Shown here: positions 11,213-24,200 of the stretch, one piece after another
Layout of the letters: each line of letters starts with the position of its first letter
Position numbering within the stretch: position 1 is the stretch's first letter
Assembly (NCBI RefSeq): GCF_026210795.1
Contig: NC_089445.1
Span: forward strand, 3,472,001 to 3,536,000
Origin: Rhizophagus irregularis
Lineage: Eukaryota; Glomeromycota; Glomeromycetes; Glomerales; Glomeraceae
Length of the DNA stretch: 64,000 nt
Direction: 5' to 3'
Translations under genes and position numbers: made by a program
The notes under the pieces: model-generated
Told to the model about the DNA's origin: nothing
Database searches by the model: none
The model's input: the letters and a program-made list of their open reading frames with translations, nothing else

Positions 11213-14200
11213 TTAGTTCAGGCGGTATTCTTCTCGCCTTCCTTCTAATGCTGCTGTTTCTTCATAATTTTTGGTGACACTGATGACACTGGCGGCACTG
11301 GCGGCACTATCCCGTCTTTCAACATTATATTTGTTCTTTGTTGAGTCAAAACCAACATCTTCTGTCGGTGTTTCTGATCTCTTTTCAAGACGTAAAGTTT
11401 CTTCGAGTTCTATGTTTTTTTTCTCATATTCACTTGTTGTAAAACCCGTAGCTCTTCGCATGACCAATAATGATTTTCTTAAATCCATAATTGTCTTTTC
11501 CCGTTGTTCTAGAATCATTTGACGAGACCAATCTCCAGTTCGAAGTTCAATAATGTCCTTAAAGAGAGATTCCAATAATGTATAAGATTCGAATTCATCC
11601 AAATTTCGTAGTATGCGAAACGCAAAATTATATGAAGCTTCAGGTGTGGCATTTTCTGGTAAGATGAAGGAAAGTTTACGTTCAGCTTCACCAGTCTTGA
11701 TACTATTCTTTCGTGGTTTATCTCCAGTTTCTTTGTTATTTTCACAATCGTGATTCGATTCTTCTTGTTTACAATTTTCTTCTTGTTCCGCGGCAATACT
11801 AATATGCAAATAATGAATCTTAGAATTAATGTAAGCAATTTCTGAGGTGATCATCTCAATCATATCATCTAATGCTTGGGCATCTCCTCCTAATTCATTT
11901 CCAATTTCACTAGTGATTATTTTTTCACGTTCTTCAAGTAATTCATTCTTCTCCACTTGTAAATTGTTTCTTTTAACGATCCATTCATCCACCATTGCCA
12001 ATGGTTGACGACCACTAATATATTTATAGATAGCTTCATCAAGAAGTTTTTTCTTGTCATCATAGATAGGACCTAAATCATCAAAAGATCGTCTCAAATC
12101 ATTTCTGCCTTCACCATTACTAGATACTGATTGTCGTTTGTGATTACGGGAAGCCTTGGTGATTGACTTATGAGTAGTGGTTCGTTTGAGTAACGCCATA
12201 ACTGATTTAATTTTTCCATTTTTTTGTAAAATTTCCTTCCGTCTCTTTTCAAGCATGATTTTTTGCATTTCATTAATTCTTTCAAGACGTTTCTTTTGTT
12301 CTTGAGCAGCTTTTTCTTTACGACAAAGATTTCGACGAAGATTTTGAATTTCACGTTGATTACGTTCAGTCGTTTCACGAACACGCTCGGCTTCATCCTT
12401 CATGCGCTTCATCATTCGTATCTTTTCACCTCTTAGTTGTTCAATTTGAACACGCATATTCTTGAGAATTGTTTCATTTTGATTCTTTGATGTGGTATTT
12501 GATTGAGTAGCTTCATTATATTTTCGACGAAGTTCACCAATTTCTCGAATTAAACGTTTCATCTTATGTTCGTAACGGGCTTTAAGTTCGGTAAGGATCG
12601 AATTCTTATCACGAGTACTAGCATTTTTTTGAGCGCGTTTAAGAGCAGCTTTTCTTTCTTTTTGTAAAGTAATTAAAGTTTTTTTCATATCAGCCAATTT
12701 TTGTTCATATTGAGCTTTCATATAAGTATATTCTTGTTCAGCGCGTTCCAATTGTGAAACAAGTTGTTTTTTAACAGAGATATCAGCTTGAATTTGGTGT
12801 AACATACGGGTGAGAGCAATAACGTTTTGTACTTGTTGGGAGGAGCAACCAGTGCTATTTTGAGAAGATTCACTTGAACAAGGGGAAATTGGTCTTGAAT
12901 TTGAAGTACGACGAGTAAGTTGTGGTGGTTGTGGATAAGATCCTTGCCATTCTGACACTTCAGTGGTTTGAATTTCACTGAAAGATACAATGCTTGATCT
13001 TCTTTTTTCTTTTTGATGATTGGGAATCATTTGATCGATATAACTTTCACTCTTAGTTGATGAAGGTTGTTTTATTAATTGACTTAAAATAGGATCATCA
13101 TGTAAAGAACCTCCATTCTTTATTAACATGTAACTTTGTCTGAGTTGTTCCTTTGCCTTTTCAAGCCTATCTCTTGTCTTGCTACGTCTTTTCAATTTTC
13201 GAGTAAGTTTGAATGATTCACTATCAACATTTTCACCATCTTCTTCTTCAATGCTTTCTTCTTCTTCTTCATATGGTGTGAATAAGGATTTAACTTCTTC
13301 CAAACTTACATGTTCAAGTTGATGATGAGATGAGGAAGGACCAATAGATGAGATTTTAGTAGTAAAAGTTTCATCAGGAACTGGGAAGTAACCATCAGCT
13401 TTTGTCTTACTTTTCTTTGAAGAACGTTTCTTCTTCTTCTTATCGGAGAATTTGATATAACCTTTCTCTCTTCTTGGTGTTGTTCCAGCCAATGAAGATT
13501 TATGTGGATGTTGAGAAGCTTGAGCAGCTAAAAGTTCAGAAATTTGATTTTTAAGATTTTTAATTTCTGATTCATAACCTTGAACGATATTATGAGTTTT
13601 AATCCTATGTTCACGATCAGCATCTGAAAGATCTTGATCATTAAAACTAATTTCCATTAAAAGAGTGTTCTTTTCAGCTTTTACAGTGACAAGTTCTTGT
13701 TCAACACTTTGAAGTTTCATTTTTGTCATTCCTAATTCTCCTTTAAGACTCTTAATTTCTTCTTCATATTTACGACTTGTTTCTTCATTACAACCACCAG
13801 CTCGTAAAATTTGAATTTCCATCTTTAATCTACTTATTTGACTACGTAGTTGATTTATTTCAACAGAATTACCATCATAACTTTCATTAACACTAACTTT
13901 ATTCTTAATATTACGAGCACGATTAGCATATTTTAGTGTATTTAAGGTTTCCATAAAATTAGAATCAGATGGTGAAACACAAGCCAACATGAGAGTTTGA
14001 CTGTTACCACCAAGTGAATCTTGTAATAAACGTGTCAATTTTGAATCTCTATAAGGAATATGAGTGACCTTTCTTGATTCATCACCAAGTGCACAAATTA
14101 CATTACCAAGAGCCAGTAAACTCCCATTAATTGCAATTCCTTCTTTTGCTCTATCACCTATGGAGTTAGTTCTCTTTAACTATTCAAGTAAAATATTTTA

Positions 14201-15821
14201 TAAAAAAGATAAAAACAGATTATTAATTTCGATTATATAAAAAATAATCATAAAAGATGAATAATTACCCTTTCTGAACCAGCCAAATCTACAAAATGAA
14301 ATTTTGATGTTACTTTTGGTGTCAATGATTTTTGTGCTGGTGGATCATCATTTTCTTTATTTTCTTCTAAACTTTCTATTCCTGTTTGTTTAAGTATTAC
14401 GGAAAATATAGCGTGTGACCTTGAAGATACCATATTCATGTCTGTCGAAGCGACAGTTCGATATAGTGAACCCTTTTGTAATTGTCTAATAATAAAATAA
14501 AATTGTGTATTTAAATAAATATATATATATACATATATTTGACGTCGTATGAGTCGTATGAAAATTTTTCTACGTATTTCGCACATTAACAACAGTAGAA
14601 ACATACCCTAAGAGTTCATCTGGGTTTGAAACTTGAACTTCTTTTACACCAGATAAATAAATTTGACCGTTCGCATCTTCTCTTATCATTAAATCATTCT
14701 TTCCTTTTTTATTATTTTCTCTACTTTGTGGGTTTAATAAGTCTATAAGATCTTCATTATATAATTCTAAGAATGATACATAAACTTCAAATTCATAAAA
14801 AGGATTTTGTTCTTTTCGTTCGTGAAGGTCAGCAAATAATTTTCTTATGGCACGTGGAATGATTCCTAAAAAAAATGACGTCATAAATTGATTATCATTA
14901 TAGAAGATTAGATGAGATATTAAATGATGCAATAGAGAATTTGTATAACAAACAATGGAACAATGGGATGAACGTATATTTTACCTTGAATATTTGAACC
15001 ATCCACAGCTGTACCCATACTATATGTTTTACCACTACCAGTTTGACTAAAAAATAGGGGGTTGATAATAAAAATCATTTTGTTTAATAAAAAAAATTGT
15101 TTCAGGATTTTAATAAATAATAAATAATAAACAAATAATAAACAAATAATAAATAAATAATAATTATGAAAAACTCAGATTGTTCATTCCCTTTGAGAAT
15201 AACTATAAAAATAAAAAAATAGAAAAATAATGATTGTTATTTACTTACCCATATGCTAAAATAGTGACATTATAACTAAAAATAAAATAAATAAATAATT
15301 TTAATACATAAATTTTAATAAAAATTAACAATGGTCGATAAAAAAGGTGATGTCTTCCCAAAACAATTTTGATGTCTGTGGTTATTCGTAACGTGACACA
15401 TGTTTTTTTTCTCGCACTCACCCTTCCACCATTTTATCTATTAGCGGACTTGCGCATTCTTGAAATACTTCTTCTTGTTCAGTATCCGAAGGAAATACAT
15501 AGTCGAATGTAAAGGATTTATCGTTTCCAATGAGTATTTGTGGTGCGTCAGGTATTACTATTAGACATTCACTACAGTTTTGTAGTGTTTCTTTGTTACT
15601 GAGTGGTCTTACTCTCAAAGCAACTCTTATTATAAGGAGAGGATGGAAATAAAAATGAGTTAGGAGATGAAACGAAAAATGACAAGGATAAAAGATGGAA
15701 GAAAATAAATAAGAATGTGAAAGAAATAGGAATAAAAATTGGAAATATTTAATTTTTTATAAAATTAAATTTTTTTTGTTCAATGATTTATAGTTACTTA
15801 CCGTACGGAAGTTGAAGTCAT
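11213..15821 (-). CDS. Kinesin-4 family motor, copy B (1251 aa, intact)
   Basis: Microtubule motor of the kinesin-4 family. Exons are 15802-15821, 15422-15625, 15249-15275, 14985-15046, 14607-14865, 14269-14485 and 11213-14179, summing to 3756 nt with no internal stop. The motor spans about residues 8-345, with P-loop [18 protein letters not shown] and Switch II DLAGSER (257-263). It is followed by a long series of coiled-coil segments (for example [20 protein letters not shown]), acidic and Ser-rich linkers, and a C-terminal segment with [20 protein letters not shown]. Compared with A, C and D, exon 4 is 12 nt shorter, which removes the PEH-containing loop. The tail is about 300 residues shorter than in D. 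No Cys-rich KIF4 tail domain is seen. A TE-like insertion lies about 20 bp upstream of the start. Confidence 0.92.
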
Positions 15822-15839
15822 TTTTTTCTTGTGTATGTG

Positions 15840-16065
15840 TATACAGTCAAACCGATATCCTAAGTACCGATAATTGCCTGTACCACAATTAAAAAGATAC
15901 TTTAGGTTACACTGATATTAATTCGGGCCAACACTATAAATTTGCTAGAGTTAACATAAAGGTTCCAAATCACATGATATTTTAATGAGTTTGGAGTTTG
16001 CATAATGCTGGCAAGAATTGGATTTGGGCCCGCATTATGATTCACTGATGATTTATATAGTTATA
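15840..16065. mobile_element. TE-derived insertion directly upstream of kinesin B
   Basis: Begins with TACAGTCAAACCGATATCC and continues through GGGCCAACACTATAAATTTG and GGCCCGCATTATGATTCACT. The equivalent insertion sits upstream of kinesin C (25836-26090) but is absent upstream of A and D. There the sequence after the shared TGTGTATGT goes straight into AAGATTTTTAAAG. The ends are eroded, so the class is uncertain; CAGTCA ends are typical of Tc1/mariner-type MITEs. Confidence 0.5.
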
Positions 16066-16800
16066 TGTAGCGATAATTGATATATTTTTCCAAAAACAAC
16101 AGTATCGGTATTTATTAAAGAGAAATTTCGGTTTAACAGAAATTTTTTTTGTTCTTTATTCGAATAAATTTGAAAGAGCATTAAAATTCGATATGCTTAT
16201 ATATATAAAAAAAAATTTTTTATATTAAATTAGTCTAAAAAAAATATAATACTTCACATCTCGATGGTTTACTCTTTTAGTATATCTTAAACATATAAAT
16301 TACTCAATAATCAATGATCCAATTTATTAAATATTACGTATATTAACATTGAAAAAGGTGAAAGATGTTACATAAATTAAAAAAGTGATAATTCGTACAT
16401 TGAATTAAAAAAAATATTTTTTTTTCAATTAAATCGGTATCATTAACTTTTAAAACTTTTAAAATAAATGATATAAATTACAATTTTTGAAAGATAATAA
16501 TATAATACAGTTATATTCACCAACAATGTTATAATTGAACCATAATAGGATATCTTAATAGTTGGGCCTGATTATAAAGTATTAAGAAAAAGATAGAAAA
16601 GAAAAGAAACTGAAGAAACTGATAAAAATATAACAATAATCAACAAGAAGCAGTCATATTTAAGGGGCGCAATTACAGCACTGAATTCGTGCAATTATTG
16701 ATCCTTATCTTCGAATTTTTCAGTAAGAGTAATAAAAGAATAAAAAAGAAAATTTTTTTATATCGCGCCCCGCGATATTCTTAAATCTCACTTTAACGAG
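16066..16800. other. AT-rich intergenic, shared with 26100-26990
   Basis: Alignable by eye to the region upstream of kinesin C, for example GGTGAAAGATGTTACATAAA and AACAATAATCAACAAGAAGC. No coding content. Confidence 0.45.
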
Positions 16801-16889
16801 CTAGAATCATTTTTCTAAGTTGTTAGTATGAAATTATCAAGAGAGTACCACTATCAGCATATACAAATATTCCTTTTAATTATCACTTT

Positions 16890-17145
16890 GATTTAAAAGC
16901 CAAATAATTTTTATTTTATCTTAAAGACGCAGGTTCAATTCCTGCACCGAGCCTTTTAATTTTTTTTTTGTTATTTGTGTCATTCGTGCTATTTGCCATT
17001 CGTGTTCGTGTTATTCAGTATATCGGATATCGGTATATCAAAGTTCTAAAAAAATTTTCAGAATAATGATCACGTGTCCAATCAAAATTATTTGGATTGG
17101 TTGCATAAGTCAAAATTTTCATTTTTTAAATCTTTTTCTTCGTGG
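16890..17145. mobile_element. Unit-1-specific insertion of about 250 bp carrying a tRNA 3' end
   Basis: Relative to unit 2 (where CACCTTGATTTA is followed closely by AACATACTCATGTGATACC), unit 1 carries about 240 extra bases here. The insert includes tRNA T-arm and acceptor-like sequence, then TTTT, then repeated TTCGTG-type words and an AATCAAAATTATTTGGATTGG segment. Confidence 0.45.
16922..16955 (+). ncRNA. tRNA 3'-half-like fragment (not a complete tRNA)
   Basis: GCAGG-TTCAATT-CCTGC forms a perfect 5-bp T stem with a 7-nt loop. It is followed by ACCGAGC plus a discriminator base and a TTTT stretch resembling a Pol III terminator. A matching 5' acceptor strand (GCTCGGT) and D and anticodon arms are not present within 100 bp upstream. 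It is therefore a truncated copy, either a retro-inserted fragment or part of a SINE-like element. Confidence 0.5.
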
Positions 17146-18049
17146 TTATTAACATACTCATGTGATACCATGAAAACGAACAATATTCTCAAGAGAACTT
17201 ATTTGGCGCTGAAGTTTTAGTTGTATAATAAATAGAATTTTAATTAAAACTATAATAATGTATTGTAAAGATAGAAAACATGTAATAAAAATAATATAAT
17301 TACTTCATTGATAATTATTTAATCGCGACATCGTTAAAATTAGAAATGCTAATTATTTGTGAAAATCTTTCTCTCCAGTATGCGCAATAGACCTTTCCGA
17401 AACATCAAACATCCGAACCAACTTCTTTAATATTATAAAAATGGATTTATAATATTTAAAGTAATAGCTTCTCCAATAAATTTAACCCAATCATTTGTAT
17501 TATTAGTTATAATTTCTTAAGCGAGTTTATTATTTGGAGACATATCAAAAATAATGGAACTTTTGGCAATTAAAATATTCCAATCGAAAAATATAATTTT
17601 CTTCAATAAGTAAAAGAAATTTGTTGGTGTAATAATTACTTTTTAATAGTATTAAAATTATTTGTTTCATATTCTCTGTAAAGGGAAGTTATTAAAATTA
17701 TTTTTCTACAATATATAGTACAACTATTTGGTGTTCCCATCACATTTACATTGGTCGAACATGTCGACGGATCTGTTTATATTTATTAATTAGATACTAT
17801 ATTAAATTTCGTTATTTATACATTAAAAGTTGCAAACTTTAGTACGTTTTGTAAAATTGTAAACGTGCTTCAATACGTAAATTACATTAGCATAGCATAT
17901 GCCTCTTTTATAATTTAAATATATTTGTATTCATTATCATAAGAATAATTACATGATCTAATAAACGATTTTTTTATTAATTTTAAGAACAGTATCATTG
18001 TATTTACGATCTTATAATTTTATAACTCTTTTGAAATTTTTCTAACTTA

Positions 18050-19872
18050 TTTTGTGCATTTTTGTTTCTTTGTTTAGCTGATTTTTCATACTAGTAAATT
18101 TCTTTATTTATATCTTTTGTAATCCTTTTCCATATTGATACATTAAAGCAAGATTATATTGTGCTATTTCATCTCTAAGTTTGCTGCGATTTGATATAAT
18201 TTGCTTATCAATTTATTTCCAATACCTTTATCATAAATGAAGCTATTCCCTTTGAATATTTTCCTTCAGCTGATTGCTTATATAATTCAAAAGCTTTATT
18301 ACAATCTTTTATAACACCAATTCCATTTTTATAACAATTACCAAGATTATGCATTGCTATCATGTTCCCATTATTTGCAGCTTTTTCATACCCAATAAAA
18401 TGCTTTTTTAAAATCTTTTCTAATTCCTATTCCTTTTTCAAAATAATAACCAATTTCTAATTATCCCACTGCATCATTTTTATTAGCTACTTTTTTATAA
18501 TATTCAAAAGACAATTTTTCATTTTCAAAGTTCCACATCCATAAAAATAACAATCACCAACAAAAAGTATATGATTTTTTTTTGATGCATTAATAAAAAA
18601 TTAAATGCTTTCTTATTATTTTGATTTGTTACAATTCCATAATAATTAAAATATTCGAGTGAATAAATAGAATTTGAACTAATTTGTTCAATAACCAATT
18701 GTAAATTTCTTGTAAACTTGCATTATAATTATTAAAATGCTTTTCTAATTCTGAAATATTATAATTTCCCTCATTTTTTAATTATAAGTATAATCATTTA
18801 TTTCTCCAACTATCATATTAAAATCTTTTTCAGTTGAAAGATTTTCTTGTTTACAATCCTATAAAAATGAAATGTGTTAAATTTGTATTCATGTGTAAAA
18901 AACGTCCAAAAAAGAACCATTTTGTCCGATTTATGTCTTATTACAAAAAAACAAAAATTAAACAAAATGATGCTTTTTTAGACATTTATTACACATGAGC
19001 ATAAATATTAAACAAATTTAACTCATTTCGTTTTATAGGGGCAAAAGAATCAATTTTTTTTGTATCCATTTTCATTTTGTCAAAATTTTGAATAATTCAC
19101 CTGGTGATTTTGAGTTATTAGCACTTAAAGAAGCCGCTTCGTTTGTTTGTCATCTCCTGTTTCGATAATTAGTGCATTTAGCCAAGTAACTACATCAGGA
19201 AGTTTTTAGGTGGGTCGGTCCATGTAATTCCACGTGGGTTTGCTCAGAAATACGTGGAATTCCACACATTCTCAATATCCTACATGGATCCACACCAAAT
19301 TTCGTGGACTTATGCCGAAAATACCACGTGTTTCGTCACAGGGTATTCGGAAAATACTGGAACTATTTTAGATTTCCACATATTTCCACACCATGTGGAT
19401 TTTAAACGGAAAAAAATTCCTGATGTACTTGATATATGGTTAGGCGATTATCTGGCTCCCATTCCAACATTCTAAAAATAAATGTAATTTTAAGATTAAT
19501 TAAAATAATATTTTATATTAAAATTTCAAATTTAAATAATACTATTCACTGGTATAAATTTTAGCATATTTTTCAGGTGTACCTTTCTCTATGACCTTGT
19601 AAAATTTCCAATGCTAAACCAACATCATATTGTTCACCTTCAACATAAAAAGGAGGTTGTCCACTAGATATTTCCCATAATAATACTCCAATACCGTAAA
19701 TATCACTTTTTTCATTTAATGAGTAAATTTGTGCTGTTTGGTCAGAACTACTACTTCGTCTGTTGAAAATCTTTGGATCAACATAAGGAACCACTCCAAA
19801 TAATTGGGATTGCAAATTTGATGACATCCCGATTCTTTTTGATAATCCAAAATCCGCCAATTTGATAGTACT
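18050..19872 (-). pseudogene. TKL kinase-Sel1 pseudogene (unit 1)
   Basis: Sister of the gene at 28874-31340. The kinase C-lobe is readable at 19573-19860 ([14 protein letters not shown], then [20 protein letters not shown]). The catalytic-loop exon start is damaged: HSGNI is followed by a stop after a small deletion. An 11-nt deletion near 19585 removes the TVVP stretch and shifts the frame. The Sel1 part (18050-18870) has many stops and frameshifts but retains [20 protein letters not shown]. Exons 1-3 are missing upstream. A foreign insertion of about 225 bp lies in exon 5 at about 19200-19425. Confidence 0.75.
19200..19425. mobile_element. CCACGTGG-rich insertion in the kinase-Sel1 pseudogene
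   Basis: About 225 bp absent from the corresponding exon of the unit-2 copy. It is rich in CACGTGG, GTGGAATTCCAC and CCACATATTTCCACACCATGTGG palindromic words. No clear terminal repeats or duplication could be fixed. The ORF at 19254-19475 lies mainly in it and looks fortuitous. Confidence 0.4.
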
Positions 19873-20687
19873 TAAATATTACCAGAATGCTATTAAAAAA
19901 ATGTATATACCTACTATATGTTTAATATTCAAAATTTCCAATACTGTTAAATGTTAATACTGCTTCAATTTAATTATTTAACGATTTTAAAATATTATCA
20001 TTATTAATTTTTTTTCTTATAAAATGATATTTTGCAATTTTAGAGTATGTCATTCCCATTACAAGAATAATTAGTTACCATCAAATGTTTATAAAACACG
20101 AAATAATAATAACTTTTCATCCATTATTCTAAAATAAACTCCTAAAAATTGATGTGACTTATAGCATATATTCTTTTTCTTTGGTCAAAAATCATACAAA
20201 TCTTCTTCGTGAATACACGAAATTACCCATCCAGATCTATAAGATGATCCATGACATTATACAAATGTTTCTTTTTAATTTTCCTAAATAAAGGGACTTT
20301 TAATTTCAGGGATCTTCTCTTACACAATTTGTATTATTTAATATTCTTTCTATATTAAATTAAACAATTTTTTTTAAAGAGGACATTCGTTAATTAAGCT
20401 CAATAGAAAAAATTGTTAAATATTAAATAAATAATATAAAAAAATCTTGATTTGCCTACCGGCCTCACTCATTTCAAAGTCAAATCAAAAATGCAAATCA
20501 AATAGTCGATTAGTAATCAGAAATAGGTTACTTATTTGATTATTATATTTTGCAATCCGTCAGAATTTCTGGATCCGGATCATACCCAAATTAAAAAGAA
20601 TGCTACCTGCCTCTAAAATGGGTATTACCCACTTATACTCATTTATCTTTTTGTTAAATATGACCCGAGTATATCTGGGTCGCAACA
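19873..20687. other. Junction region between duplication units
   Basis: No gene recognised. Kinase exons 1-3, expected here from unit 2, are absent. Confidence 0.4.
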
Positions 20688-20798
20688 ATTTTCTAAGATA
20701 AATGTTACAAATTAAGTGTGTACATTAAATTATCGTACAACTTAAAAATCAGGATGCGTACGATAATAATACCATACACATGATGCGTACATTAAGGA
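20688..20798. repeat. Copy 2 of the duplication-unit boundary repeat
   Basis: Near-identical to 10882-10980. It marks the left end of the second (kinesin C) unit. Confidence 0.6.
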
Positions 20799-21009
20799 TG
20801 CTCTTAGCTCGTATTTTATATACGGTACAACGATAATGAGTATGATATGACCCTCGTTGTATGGTATGGTCAAATATCAGCTATACTGTATAGAATTTTA
20901 ATATGTAAGTAGGTACCATACTAACAATACATACCAATTTTTAGCACCATATCGTATATACAATGGAGGTCATATCATACTCATTATCTATATTCTCTTT
21001 TATATAACG
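20799..21009. mobile_element. Inverted-repeat element absent from unit 1
   Basis: In unit 1 CGTACATTAAGG continues directly into ATTCACTCTATAC. Here about 210 bp intervene. The insert has long imperfect inverted repeats sharing AATGAGTATGATATGACC near 20837-20854 and its complement near 20968-20985, so it can fold back on itself. Confidence 0.6.
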
Positions 21010-21249
21010 AATTCACTCTATACCGAGCGAACTAAACCATATCTGCAAAAAATACACACATATAATATATATACAATGATATTTTTTTTCACAATATGAA
21101 ATGTAAACGAGAAAGTTTCTAAATTTTATTAATGTACCAAGAAATTTATTAACCGTTTATAATTAGATTAGAAAGATAGAATTTCTAATATTAGATTTTT
21201 AATGCTCTCGAAATTAATAAGATTAATAAATTATGCTTGTGCTTTTAGT

Positions 21250-24200
21250 TCAGGCGGTATTCTTCTCGCTTCCTTCTAATGTTGCTAATATTTCTTCATA
21301 ATTTTTGGTGACACCGATGACACTGGCGGCACTGGCGACACTACCACGTCTTTCAACATTATATTTGTTCTTTGTTGAATCAAAACCATCATCTTTTGTT
21401 GGTGTTTCTGATCTCTCTTCAAGACGTAAAGCTTCTTCGAGTTCTCCGTTTTTCTTCTCGTATTCACTTGTTGTAAAAGCCGTAGCTCTTTGCATGGCCA
21501 ATAATGAATTTCTTAAATCAATAATTGTCTTTTCTTGTTGTTCTAGAATCATTTGACGAGACCAATCTCCAGTTCGAAGTTCAATAATATCCTTAAAGAA
21601 GGATTCCAATATTGCATAAGATTCGAATTGATCCAAATTTTGTAGTATGCGAACCGCGACGTTATATGAAGCTTCAGTGTGGAATTCTCTGGTAAGATGA
21701 AGGAAAATTTACGTTCAGCTTCACCAGTCTTGATACTATTCTTTTGTGGTTTATCTCTAGCTTCTTTGTTATTTTCACAATCATGATTCGATTCTTCTTG
21801 TTTACAATTTTCTTCTTGTTCCGCGGCAATACTAATATGCAAAGAATGAATCTTAGAATTAATGTAAGCAATTTCTGAACTGGTCACCTCAATCATGTCA
21901 TCTAATGCTTGGACAGCTTGGGCATCTCCTCCCAATTCATTTCCAATTTCACTAGGAATTATTTTTTCACGTTCTTCAAGTAATTCATTCTTCTCCACTT
22001 GTAAATTGTTTCTTTTAACGATCCATTCATCCACCATTGCTAATGTTTGACGTCCACTAATATATTTATAGATTGCCTCATCAAGAAGTTTTTTCTTATC
22101 ATAACCACTTGCAAATACTTCATCATAGATAGGACTTAAATCATCAGAGGATCGTCTCGTTTCCTTTCCGTCTTCAGTATTATTAGATATTGATTGTCGT
22201 TTGTGATTACGGATAGCCTTTATGATTGATTTTGGAGTAGTGATTCGTTTGAGTAATGACATAACTGATTTAAGTTTACTATTTGTTTGTAAAAATTCTT
22301 TCCGTCTCTTTTCAAGCATGATCTTTTGCCTTTCACTAGTTCTTTCAAAACGTTTCTTTTGTACTCGAGCAGATTTTTCTTTACGACGAAGGTTTTGAAT
22401 TTCACGTTTATTACGTTCAGTCATTTCACGAGCACGTTCAGCTTCATCTTTCATACGTTTCATCGCTCGCATCTTTTCACTTTTTAGTTGTTCAATTTGA
22501 GCACGCATAATCTTGAGCATTGTTTCATTTTGATTCTTTGATGTGGTATTAGATTGAGTAGCTTCATTATATTTTCGACGAAGTTCACCAATTTCTTGAA
22601 TTAAACGTTTCATTTTGTGTTCAAAACGGGCTTTGAGTTCGGCAAGGATTGGATTCTTATCACGAGTGCTAACACCAGTATTAGCATTTTGAGCACGTTT
22701 AACAGCAACATTTCTTTCTTGCTGTAAAATAATTAAAGCTTCTTGCATATCAGCCAATTTCTGTTCATATTGAGCTCTCATATAAGTATATTCTTGCTCA
22801 GCGCGTTCCAATTGTGAAACAAGTTGTTCTTTAACAGCGATATCAGCTTGAATTTGATGCAACATACGGGTGAGAGCAATAACGTTTTGTTGTTGTTGGG
22901 AGGAGCAACCGCTATCTTGAGAAGAAACTTGAGAAGATTTACTTGAACAAGGAGAAATTGGTCGATCGGAGAAACAAACAGAACGACTTGAATTTGAAGT
23001 ACGACGAGTAGGTTGTGGTGCATTAGATTCTTGCCATTCGGGTACTTCAACGGTTTGAAGTTCACTGAAGGATACACTGCTTGATCTTCTTTTTTCTTTT
23101 TGATGATTAGAAATCATTTGATCAATATAACTTTCACTCTTAGTTGATGAAGGTTGTTTTATTAATTGACTTAAAATAGGATCATCATGTAAAGAACCTC
23201 CATTCTTTATTACCATGTAACTTTGTCTGAGTTGTTCCTTGGCCTTTTCGAGCTTATCTCTGGTCTTACTACGTCTTCTTAATTTTCGAGTAAATTTGAT
23301 CGATTCACCATCCAAATTTTCATCATCATCCTCAATGTTTTCTTCATCTTCTTCATATTGTGTGAATAAGGATTTAGCTTCTTCCAAACTTTGATTATTT
23401 ACGACATGTTCAAGTTGATGATAAGATGAGGAAGGACCAATAGGTGAGATTTTAGTAGTAGAAGTTTCATCAGAAACCGGGAAGTGACCATCAGCTCTTG
23501 TCTTACTTTTCATTGAAGTACGTTTCTTCTTCTTTTTACCTTTCTTCTCACTATACTCTTTATTATTATTATTAAGATTATAAATATCTTCATCAGATGA
23601 ATAAATATGAGGATTGGAGAATTTGATATGACCTTTCTTTCTTCCTGGTGTTGTTCCAGCAAAAGAAGATTTACGTGGATGTTGAGAAGATTGAGCAGCT
23701 AAAAGTTCAGAAATTTGATTTTTAAGATCTTGAATTTCTGATTCATAACCTTGAACGATATTATGAGTTTTAATCCTATGTTCACGATCAGCATCTGAAA
23801 GATCTTGATCATTAAAACTAATTTCCATTAAAAGAGTGTTCTTTTCAGCTTTTGTAGTGTCAAGTTCTTGTTCAACATTTTTAAGTTTCCATTTTGTCAT
23901 TCCTAATTCATTTTGAAGACTCTTAATATCTTCTTCATGTTTACGACTTGTTTCTTCATTACAACCACCAGCTCGTAAAGTTTGAATTTCCATCTTTAAT
24001 CTACTTATTTGACCACGTAATTGATTTATTTCAACAGAATTACCATCATAACTTTCATTAACACTAACTTTATTCTTAATATTACGAGCACGATTAGCAT
24101 ATTTTAGCGTATTTAAGGTTTCCATAAAATTAGAATCAGCTGGTGAAACACAAGCCAACATAAGAGTTTGGCTATTACCACCAAGTGAATCTTGTAACAA

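Larger units (their letters stand above)
16800..17530 (-). pseudogene. TKL kinase pseudogene fragment (unit 1)
   Basis: Minus-strand remnants of the N-terminal part of the same kinase family. NDWVKFIGEAI lies near 17465-17500 (compare [11 protein letters not shown] in the full gene), FGKVYCAYWRE with the glycine-loop end near 17370-17410, and a degenerate YADSGTL piece from exon 3 near 16835-16870. Stops and frameshifts interrupt it. The same fragment is present in unit 2 at 26990-27620. A 240-bp insertion with a tRNA-like 3' end separates the pieces here. Confidence 0.65.

Noticed and set aside
11271-12990. Additional ORFs opposite or overlapping kinesin exon 7 (also at 21305, 21674, 22220, 22778, 34979, 34994, 35175, 35673, 36882)
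   Set aside because: Shadows of the real coding frame; they recur in every copy only because the underlying exon is conserved.
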